DNA from: Saccoglossus kowalevskii
Taxonomy: Eukaryota; Hemichordata; Enteropneusta; Harrimaniidae
Assembly: GCF_000003605.2 (NCBI RefSeq)
Contig: NW_003126895.1
Coordinates: 49,676 to 95,122, forward strand
Length of the DNA stretch: 45,447 nucleotides
Direction: 5' to 3'
In this document: positions 18,401-30,400 of the stretch, piece by piece
Numbering within the stretch: position 1 is the first letter of the stretch
How the letters are laid out: each line of letters begins with the position of its first letter
Program-made: the position numbers and the translations under genes
Notes under the pieces: model-generated
The model's database searches: none
Told to the model about the DNA's origin: nothing
What the model saw: only the letters and a program-made list of their open reading frames with translations

Positions 18401-21400
18401 TTTTCTGCATTACAGAAATCGCAATGTTAGTGGAAAATGCTAAGGACTGTCCATAGAAAACTACCAAAGGCGTGATTCTTTTTGTAGATGTTGGTGACAA
18501 CTCTCCCCTGTTATTGTTCTGATGTTAATGATTACTTCACCCAATTTTATTTACAACACATACATTTAATAAACTTAAATAAACAGTTTTCAAAATTTAA
18601 AGGAAATTATTTATTGAAAATTTGTCATCCTCAGTAAGTAACTTTGATGGCTAGCTGCTACACAACCGAATACCTTTTCTATTTCAGAATTTGCAAATAA
18701 AAAACTTTTGTGTTCTAAGGTTTTGCCACATTTCAACAATGTAATTTGAGTGCTCTTGTTTTGTGTTAATATTGCTTTAGAATTTGGTGAAGATAACATA
18801 TTTTTTTGTAGATTTTCTTTCATTATATTTTGCGCAGATAAAATCCAAAATAATTGTAAGCATTTTTGTCCTTCATGAAATGCTTGTTTTGCCAGACTGT
18901 AGGACTGAAATAAAATCACAACACTGAATGCAGCCGATCATGCAGGCACTAAAAGGTGGTAGTTGTTGTGTGTGTTCTATTTTCATGTAAACAAACAATG
19001 TATTATACGCGCATTGTATAAGTTGCTATCAAACAGGACGCGGCACGAGGACCACCGCCCTTAACCCTTTTTGCTGGCATTTTGGGCTGTTATATTGCAC
19101 TAAATTATTACTACATGCAGGAAAAGATGTACTGTAAAAGTATGCACTCAGGCAGTACTGGGTTGCAATGATCTCTGTTACGCATCAGATATGATCACTG
19201 TGCTACCTTTATGCATATACATGTACAGCAGTATTCCCTTATGATGACCTCACTCTGACAACTTTTATTTATCATAGAAGAGAAAGAAGATGGAGAGGAA
19301 AACTGGAAATTTTTAAAGTGAAAGAAGAAATTTACAAACATCATTTTCTTGCACCTGAATATAGACCGAGGTAATGCTCTGAATTCAATATTTTTTTTCA
19401 AAAAATGCATAGAATTGTAAACATAATTTTTTATTTGAATAAGAAATTAGCCACAGTTTAACCTGTGTTAAGCATCCATTAAAGATACTTGAAGTGCCAA
19501 GCCAGGGCTAACAAGGTGGACACTTGTCACATTGGACAAATGGTATATATATTTACAGGTTACTTTACATGTAAATTGCATTGGGACTGCCCAAAAGTGG
19601 TCACTGTGGGCATACCTACATGTATGCTCTTTAAAAGGTGGTCACTATTGCAAGTTTGATTGCGAAATTCTTTGCATATTTTGGTTTCACAAATTATATT
19701 TGTTCACTGTTTTTTCCAATTCTGGAGGTATGTATACATTGTTGTGCTGAAATTGATGCAGAGCGATTAGTCAGTGTGAGTACCGTAGCACTAACATGAA
19801 ATGTGGCTAGATCTAGTGGTGAAATAGTACTAGATTAAATTGTGAAATGGGGCTAGATTAAATGGTGAAATAGCGCTCATTCTAGTGGTAAAATATACAT
19901 ATTGCGATGGGCATTGCCATCCCATTGTAGCATTGTTTAATTATTACCTAATACATGTTGCATTAAAATAAATATTGATGTATTGTAGTATAATTTATCA
20001 TAGTATCAAATTTGTACATGTGTGTATGTTAGTTTATTGTTATTTACCTCCAAGCTACTTGTACAAATTTAGGAATACAAGGATATTGGAATAAAATAAA
20101 GCTGTGCTTTTGAAACATGATCAGATGTAAATGGTGAAATGCTATTGAATTCAGTGCTGAAATAGCACCAGATATAGGGAAAAAAATATACACAATGCCA
20201 AGGCTATGATATTATTGTTAGAAAGTCACCGCTGAGTCTGTTTTATTCACATTTGATTGTGTTATCAATCACCTGAATTTAAAACATAATAATCACTCAC
20301 TTTATACAATGTAACTACCGGTAATTTATGATTTTATGATGTCAGCTGCAAATAATAATTGTGAGAGGGAAAAATAAAACAATTCTTCTCTACTGAGCAA
20401 GATGTTTTTTTGTGGGGTTTTCTGGTCTTATTTTTGTTAATAATAAAATGAAATAAAAATTTTCAATTTGCTTCCAGACTCACTGATCCAAGTCCACTTT
20501 GGAGGGAATTTCATAGACAAAAACAAGCCTTCAATTTCACTGCTACTGGCAAGGAGGTATGGAATTTCCACAGTCCGCTGGCATACATGTGATAATACCA
20601 TAACAGAGATCAATTCATAATTACTAGTACTGTAAAATGGTTAATTATTCACTGGATTTGGCTTATTTTGCTGACTGGAAAATGCGCTAAATTAAAACCC
20701 AGTGAATATGTAAAACTTAGCATAAAACCCATTATCTAAATGATAAAACCGTGAATTTAAAACCCACTGAATATGCCTGAAATGGTAAATCAGTGAAATT
20801 TAAACCCAGTGAAAATTAGTCATTTTACAGTATTTACTATATTGGGGCAGCAGTTTTGAATACAGCTTGAAACTAAATAGAAAGACAACTTGAAAAATGC
20901 ATTTTTCAGATTCCTACAAAAAATTTCATAGCGAAATGTTCCCTTTGAGCAACATTAAGTCAACCGCTAACAAAATTTGTTGGTTTCAACAGTTTTGTGT
21001 GGAAAATGCTACAAACCACAGGGCTGCATAATAATAATAATGAATTTATTGCATCCTTAGAAATAATTTCCATTGGTTGAACAGCAATAAAATGTTAGTA
21101 ATAAAGTACAATACATATAAAATTAAAGTAAAAGTAAAATGTCAGTTATTGATATTTCCGATTTCAAATATTTTGTATAAGTATTCACCAACTTGTCTTA
21201 TTAGTACGTCTTCTCTTGAACTCATAATATATTTAAATATCTGGTTATCACTTTTCAATTCTTCTGGAATACTGATATTATTAAATAGCTTTTGTCTTTC
21301 TTTTTGGTACCTAAGACATTCCATGAAGAAATGTTCTTCATTTTCAATTTTGATCTGGGAACATTGCTTACAGATTCTGTCTTCTAAAGGTATTTTGGGT

Positions 21401-24400
21401 TGGGTATGTCTACCCTTCTCAATTTCTAATACATGACTGCTTATTCTGAAACGAGTCAATAAGATTTTATGTTTCAGATTACATAAAAGCAAATATGGTT
21501 CAAAAGTGTACGAGTCTTTAAACTTTATATACGTTCTCAGTTTTCTATTATCATCTGTTACACTCAACTTCCAGAACTCTACATACCTTTGTTGGATGTT
21601 GTTTCGTATGTTTTTTATTTTACTGTGTGGTAATTTTTGAGGTATGACAGACGAGGACAAGTTTGTAATATTTTCGGAGACCATGTTTTTTACTGATGTA
21701 AACCAATTTAAATTTTGTTGTTTTTGTTCTTCATATGACACCTATGACACCTAATTACACGAAGAACACAGAAAACTTTCCCAGGGTATTTAAAACTGAA
21801 ATCATCATCTAACTTTAAGACTGTGATTTGCTCCTGAGTTGAATGACGATTTTGGTTTCAAAAACCCAGGAAAGTGATATTACTATGTTCTTCTTGCAAT
21901 TAGGTGCTCGTATGCAGTCCTTTGTATGTTTCTCAACTTGTCACTTTAAGCCCTATTCAAGATGGCTGTCCCATAAAGTGAATATCAATCAGTAAATTTA
22001 TCACATTTAATTATCACTTTTACGCCAGCTAACTGGGCATTTCTAAAGATATACATGTGTGTGTGTATACACATATACACATGTCATGTGTTGACATAAA
22101 CAATAATTATTGTACATTACATTTGGCAGGTTACAGTATAGTGTGTTCTTTTCAGGATATGCATGTGTTTGCTGTTGACGTAGATGAATCTGGTCAAAGG
22201 AGATACATTGTGACTTCCTATCAACAACTCAGACACACAGTATTTGATTGGAAAGATATCGAACCACCTCACTTCTATGAGATCATACCAGAAGGTGAGT
22301 GAGTGAGTGTGTGTGTGTACAATATTGGCTTGATTAGTAGCATGTTTGCTTTCATTAAGTCTATGGTCCAATAATTTGTATCATCAGGGATTGTGATTCA
22401 AATAATTCAGTATAAAATAGGTGCAAAGTTTGTTTCATACATGTATTTACTTCTATTGGCGATACTCTTTCAATAGAGCAAATATAGTAATAACTTTTAA
22501 TGTACATTGTATTTAACTACTAGATAATAATCTTCAATTGTGATCACCTTGTGGGTGTAGTTTATTGGTTAGCATGTCCACGCAGCACTGTGGATGATAA
22601 GCATTATGGTCACATTTTCCTTTACATAGACATTCTTCATTAGATCTTTCATACAAGTCACTATACATTGTATCTATTTTTAGGCGCTGCATGTCATCTG
22701 TATTTTGATCTTGAATACAGTATAGAATTAAACCCTGAATCAGATGGTGTAGCGATGGTTGATATTTTTATACAGGTAAGTTAACACACCATATAACACA
22801 CTTTTACTGAACACGGATTTAGGACAACTTTTACTAAATGTATTGTATTGAAATCATTAGTGTTACTGCACCCTCTACGGTTAATATTAGACATGAGCGA
22901 TGACGTCATGTTTTTGGTCCATATAATGACGGCTAAATAATAAAGTTCTTTTCGCATCTTCCTTGGTCTTTCATAGCATGAGTACACAACACTGAACATA
23001 TTGTATTTTAAGAAACACAGTAGACAAATCAGCAAGTTTGCATAAAAATGGCGCAGGCATTTCAGCATAGACTGTAGGCCTAAGGATTGTTAACTTGTAA
23101 AGGCCTCACGCGACATTACATGGTTTTCCAACTGGTACTCAACAGAGAATGATTGATAGCTCATGCAACGTCACGAAGCAACCAGCCAATCACAGATTTG
23201 GTGGGCATGTCATTTGGTACTGGAAATAAATACACAGAAAAATACTAGTAGTGAACCATAGTCCCTCAACAAACGGCTGAGAAACGAAAATCTTCCCTGT
23301 GCACTATGCTGGTTATGCTTCCGCTGGATGTTTATTCAATAGACAAAACAACGTCTGGGGTTTACTAGACGTCTTACAAATAATTTTATTCTCAACATAA
23401 AATTAGCATATATCATGATGTCATTTAACCCGGGATGCTTTGCGCAAATACAGTATGCCTATACTCCTACCCAATGTTATTGTTTTAATCAATGCAAAGT
23501 GACTCTTGATCGTTCGATATAATCAAGAATATAACCAAACAAATTCGTGGAAATGTATGAAGATTTCGTCAATTTTGATGATGTTGGTGTCGAATGGGAC
23601 TACTGCTTATTTATTAGAAAAAAGCAGACACATGATTTTATGGCTTCACACATTCACACCTTATAGCAAATTTTAACTTTGAAAACAACCCAAGTTTTGA
23701 ATAAGAATTTAGATGGAATAGTATGCAATTTAATATTGTTAGTTTATGTTTGTTCTATAGATGCAAAAATGTAAAAAAAAATTTTTTGAGTACCATTCAA
23801 CATATCTGTAAAGGTTTAAAAATGTTGTGCTTCGCACCATAACCCGGTCATTTTGTCAAGCGTCAACATTTTGAAATAGCACTGTCTCTCAATGAGCATG
23901 TTGAAAAGAATTCGGGATATTTTGATCTTTCGTTTCAATTTCAACAAAATTGTACACAAATGCATAAATATGAAATATACATGTCCTACTTTGCTCTGAT
24001 TTGGTTACATTTCGTGAAAGGTGCTGAAAAAAAAAACGAGCTTTTTTGCCGATCATAAAAAAAAAACAACCTTGTAATGATATGGGACGCCATTTTGTAT
24101 TTTTCACCGCAAAAATATGATGGAAATAACAATTGGCTACATTCTTTTAATAATTATGTATTGAAATTTATAATATTGGTACACTGGGCATTCTGTATAA
24201 CATAGACATTACAAAAAAAGGTTTAGAATACATCGATGGCCATATAGCCACCAGAGCATAACGCCAATCAGACGTTGATAGAAAAAAACACACTCGGAAG
24301 AAAATCAATTATCTTAAGAATAGCACCTAGTTCAGACTTAACATTTTTTCTCCCTTTTATCTGAGATTCTTGTGATTTCAAGTGGTAATGTCAGAATAAT

Positions 24401-27400
24401 GGAAACTTTAATAATATAATATATCAGAAAATTTGAGTATTTTACTATTGCAACGAGAAAAAAAGACTGACAACAGCACAGCTATTTGAGGGTGGTATGT
24501 CAATTTTACTCACAATTCATAGCATAACCAGCATCTATCAACATAAAGTGTATTTCACACCTTTAGACAATAGCGTTTCTCAACCGTTTGTTGAGGGATT
24601 GTGGTTGAACCAAGCCATGCTCTGCCTATTATTAAAACCAAGTCACGTTATTCGCTTGCATGCATAATTAATACATGTATCATGGGAAACAATACAGATG
24701 TGAACATCCTCAGGCCTGTGGCCTTCGCTGAAATGCCTGCGGCACTTCTTCAGTGTTTGCTGATTTAGTATACTAACAAATTAGGCTTGAGGACTGTCAA
24801 CAGTCTAGAAACACAGGTGCAGTACTTTAGTAGCCCTGTATAGTGTACATATAATGTGGAGGAATCACACACTACACAGACCACTTTCCCTGAAGTAGTG
24901 AGAATGGGGTGCATCAATACACCTGCTTTGTCATGGCAGAAAATACAAACATGTCAGTTTGTCGATATTCGATAAAAGGGAATTTTAATTTTGTGATGTT
25001 CATTGGTACACCCACAGTCCGTGATAGAGGGACTGTGGTACACCCAAAAACACAATATCACCTGTGTTTACACACAGTCCCTCTATCTGGGACTGTGGTT
25101 TACATTTATGTACTAGTCTATAATAAGAAACTGCGTATCTTTGACTTCCGGGAAAGTGATCTATTATTATGCTAAAATTGAAGGTAAAAATAAAAAATTA
25201 CAGTACTTCCCATGATGCATCTCACTAATTTGTGAACAATACAATTGTCAGTCTTTTTGGAAGATGAAAGAATATTTACTTAACAGTGTGTTCTTTTATC
25301 TTTGCATTCACTAGATACCATATTGTAGGGCTACTTACTACTATTTTGAGATTTTCGTATACCAATAGTTTTCACTTCACAAATATCCACTTGCATAGGA
25401 AGGGATACTGAAAGCCAGTTACAGGGATGATAGTGAATTTAAACACTAATCAAAATTGTGTGTTGTGACAACTAAGCAATGTTTACAGCGCTGAACACAC
25501 TCTGCACAGCGACCAAACAGTATTGCAGACATTTTTACATGTACATTTGTACTATTGAAAAGTCAACACATGAAGTAAGGAATTAACATATATGACTCAC
25601 TTTTATTGCAGTGTGTTTGTCATTTTCTTCATGAATTATATGGAATTCAGTGCAGTCGAAGAAACGTCATTGATTTGGATGCAACAAGTAACATTAAATT
25701 TAGCAGACATCTGATATTCAGGTTACCAGGCTCTGCTTTCAGAGACAATAATCATACAGGTAAAAGATAACTACTGTAAAGCCACCATTAAAGATACGTT
25801 AAATTAGAGATTTGAATTTGGAGAACATTCATTAAGTTGTCACTGGATAGGCATTACTTAGCCATTATGATTAGGAAGATGGCAGACAGCCCTGTCATGT
25901 ATAGTAGGTTCCAAGCTTAACTTACCATTATTAAAAAATTATGAAAGAAAGAAAAGACTGTATATACATGTATAAGTGTAAGGTTAAATTCATGCATATT
26001 GTTTACCTAATTTACATAAATTAGTGAATATTTAGCTGTTTCAAGAACCACTCATTAGATTTAAATACGTATTTAGTACGTAAGTGGATGGGATAATCAA
26101 CATACCAACTTAGTTTTCAATTTAAATTCATGCATAATAATTACTAATTGCCCAATAAATTAGGCAACTTTTAACTGTTACATGTAACTACATTGTATCT
26201 CCACTCAACTTGAGACATTTTTTTGTGATTATCCACTGACTTTATTTTTGTGTTGAAATCCATGCTTATTAATTACCTAGTAATTTAATACTTTATTTTA
26301 GCTGAATTAATTTTCGCTGCAAAGACTTTTCAGTTGTTTTGTATGGAATTTATTTTCACTGATTTTTGACAAGTTGAATATAAAATATAGGAAAAAGGTA
26401 TATTTTATAGCGAAAATTAATTCCAAGCAAAGTATTTCACAGTAATTAGATTATTTATTATATTCAAATTCACATTGTGCATGTCATACCATAAAGCTCT
26501 ATCAGCCGACTGGCTTCTTGGCTTAGCTCTTAAATAATTCCTATTTCATGTGAATGCACTGCCTCTAGAACACCAGAGTTTTCTTTGATATGTTTTAGTC
26601 AGCAGTGACACTCTATGGCTGCAATTGTCTTACAAAAATACTTCTAAAAACACCTGTTATAGTGATCTGTTTTGGGGCCCCTCCTCCAATAGGTTCATTT
26701 TAAAAAGGTATAGTGTACTATTCAATGGATATTGACCTAAACTTTCACATAGATTGTTTAAAGTCATAAAATACTTTATTAGAAGACACATCCCAAATAA
26801 AAACTACACCATTTTTTTTCATACAATTGAGAACAAAAGTTTACTATATGTGTAGATGCTCTAATAGAAGCCGCCTCCCCTATGTTGCAATGTACCGGTA
26901 CTATTGTATTGGAAGCTGTAGCTTCTAATACAGATTTTACAGTACCGGGTACATGGAAAATGCTTTGATAATATTTATTTGTATTTCTGTTTTGGGGGAA
27001 ACTTGATGAGGTTGGCTTATGCAAGAAGATGCCAGTGTGATAAAAATAATTATTTTTGGAATTGAAAAATGAAAGTGGACCAACTAATCTACAGGCATGT
27101 GGATTGACCTCATCTGATGTATTTCTACATTATTATTTCTACATTAAGTTAACCTTTTCACCTGTAGTTTCCTCTTTTCATCAAGAATTCATAAAATAGT
27201 CTTGTTTTTAGTCTACACTTTCCTTCAGAAGATTAGGACAAAAATAGCCAACATTTTTGAGTAAAAACTAAAAAAATCTGTTGACTCCAAAATTAGGGTT
27301 CATTACCAGAAATATTGAAGAATATTAGAAAAAAGTGCAGAAATATTCGGCTAGAAAGTCTTGTGTTGAAAATTGCCTGCCATGGTAAATTTTAGCTGTT

Positions 27401-30400
27401 AATTGGATTGTAAAGCTAACTGATTTATTGTCTTTGTAGGTAATTTTGTACATCACGTGTGTACAGCTATAGCAAACATTGCAAGGAATAAAGCCACTAA
27501 TAATCAGAGTGAATCCAAAGACCAGTCTGCTGAAGAATCAAAGCCAAAGAAACAAAGAACAGATCACTTACTTTCAGATTTAGATCTGAATCAGTTGTTT
27601 GTGTTCAACAGAAGTAGTGAGAGAGTTCTGTTCGTTGACGAAGGTAAATTATATTTTCATTTTGACATATTATAGTTGGGGAAATCTTGTTGTTAATCTT
27701 TGGAAAATAGTGACATTTTTTGATATACATGTACATGTAGCTATGTATAAGTTGCATGTTATTTTTTTTGAAGATATGCGTAAAATACGGCTTCAAAGTC
27801 CCCTCAAGCCAAAAAGACTGTATAATATCTTTTTTTTCATACATTCATTATTATGGGTTCGTACTATGAAAATGCTGAAATTGAAAAAAGAGGGGGGAGG
27901 TCATCGAACAAGTTTTCAAGATACAAGAGTTTTACACTGGTTTCCATGGTGAGATAATTTTTTCAGATCTCAAAATGTTGCTTAGTGACATGGGATGAAA
28001 AGTCATTTATTATCATTGATATGAATCCTAATATTGTTAGAACATTTCCAAAAATTGACATATAATTTGGTCAGTTTCCAGGGTGATGATATTTTTTCAT
28101 ATGGGAGTTCATTCCCCATAATACGTTGCATATATGTGCAGTAACATGATCAGTATTGCAAATTTTAAATTCTGCTAACCGCTATCATCGTAGATGACAA
28201 AGCGAAGCTGTTCATATTGTCGCTCATCATCCATCAACAATTGTATTTTTAAGTTCAATTGCTTTGATACTTGGTATGTAGGTACTTTGGGTAGACCTAT
28301 GTCAGATTTGTTCATTTTGTAACGATATCTTCAATTCTCTATTTTTGGTGAATATTTTTGTCATTTTGTCACTTATTTAATTGAAATGGCATTGATAACA
28401 GTGGAGGTATTTCAACCATAGTTGCACGTTGCTACAGAGACCATATTTCAGTTTGGAACAATGTGACAGGGCTGTGTGGCTATCTTTCTGTCATAATGGC
28501 ATTATTGCAATTTAATGTGCTATTTTAGTGTCAACAAGATTCGGTCGAACATAAGCACCTGTGGACGTTTAACCAAGGTTCCCCCAAAGTCACATTCGTT
28601 AGTGAATGCTCTACGAATCATGATGCAAGTCTGATGCATCATGATTCCCAATACACATTCGTCTCATTGCCTTTGATCAGCCATATGATCTTGTGCATAG
28701 TTCCCAATTTCGATTTACGTTTGTGTGCAAGGTTTTGTCGGTTTCTATCTCAGGTTTGGCCAACCGTGTTTACTACACTGACAACCTGCTATACACTGCA
28801 AAATATATGTACATTGTGACGTAACAATCCATGCTTTTAGAACTCTTCTGCCATTGCATTAAACAAGAATATTTGAACATTCTGACTTATTACTGGTAGA
28901 AATGGTGAACAGGAATAGAGGAAAATCAACCTAGAACGATTGTGATTTTAGACGAATCGACTGTCCAACATAGCTGTCTGCATTGGAAGGATATATTGAA
29001 TTTACATGTACAGTTTATATTAACACATTGATTTGAATAAACCTGTAATTAAGTCATTTGGGAGACTGTTTGAAACATGCCTTCTCATCTTTTAGATAAG
29101 AATTGCTCTAAATCTTGCATAACTAGTTAACTAAATGTACTCTTTTCATTCTGATTTTCAAAAATATTAATTCAAGAAACACTTCCACCAGATACATCAC
29201 TTACAATAGGCTTACTGAAATATGGTTACCATCTTTCCTTTCATACACACAGAGCTGCAGTTTAAAAAATAATGATGTCAGCATAAAATGCCTGTATGTA
29301 GTTTGTCCTCAGATGGTCAAAATATGTGATTCTGCTTTTGTTTTTTTTGCATATTTAAGACATTCTCTGACAAATATCAGAAGATGTCAAACATATCAAG
29401 TAAAGACACATGTAGGTCTTTCTAATAAGGAAATTTACAATTGACTTGTCTTCAGCTAAATTCATCGCCATGGTTTCATTTCAGGTGTTTATACTAAAAA
29501 CAGAAATTTTCGTCTTTACAAGTGTGCAAAGAAAGGCAAGACAAATATCTTTGAATTATCCAAACAGAATGTATATAAAGCCAAACAAGAGAAAGGCTTA
29601 CCACTAGAATATCAGATGTTTACTGATTCTATTATCAGTAATGTGAAGTAAGTTTATATAGTTAGTCTCTTCTGATAGGTGCAGTCAATCTTTAGTGTTA
29701 CTTGTGTTTTAACAGTGTGTCCTCTAACAGGACTGAATCCACAGGTACTCTTAGTCAAAATCTGCCAAATCAATGTTTAATCTGTTTGTTGACTGCTGGG
29801 AGATTGTATGAGGCTTGATATTAGGTAACTTGAGGCACAAACAAAAATATTATAGCCTCAGATTCCCTTCGGTTTTACTCTTATTTTATGAATTTCATTT
29901 TACCAAATTACACATTATGTAACTATATTCGTATTTCAAGATCACTATATCAATTTACAATTTTCTGTTGCCTCAATAGTGTGTCAGTGAATTAGCACAG
30001 TCAGTTACTTCACAACAAATCTGTGTGTCATGAAAAAGAGGGAAAGGGAAAGAGTGAATATGGTGTTTATGTTTATTTTAATGAGATACAATATATGTAT
30101 GTTTAAAGAACACTTGTAGCGTCTCTTACTAGGTACACCAGTACATTGCAAATATTAGATTGCCATGGCGATGCTTCAAGAAGACAAACAAAACTTGATG
30201 TATCAAATACTGAATCTGGTACATCCCCACTAAAACCAAAAGGTAAGTTTAATACATCAAATGTTATTGATGAAATGAAAACAATTCTATTAGAGCAATT
30301 TGGACCATTACTGTCAATTTTACTATGCTCAGTCTTACTTCCCTTACCACCACTCAAAATAGAATATTGAATATGCTCATGGGATTTACCAATTGAATAC

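Noticed and set aside
18611-18919. 102-codon minus-strand frame
   Set aside because: No domain recognised, no supporting signals; plausible by chance at this base composition.
22117-22371. 84-codon minus-strand frame
   Set aside because: Shadow of PRIMPOL exon 4.
22552-22620. Functional tRNA gene
   Set aside because: A-box-like arm only; no convincing B-box or acceptor stem.
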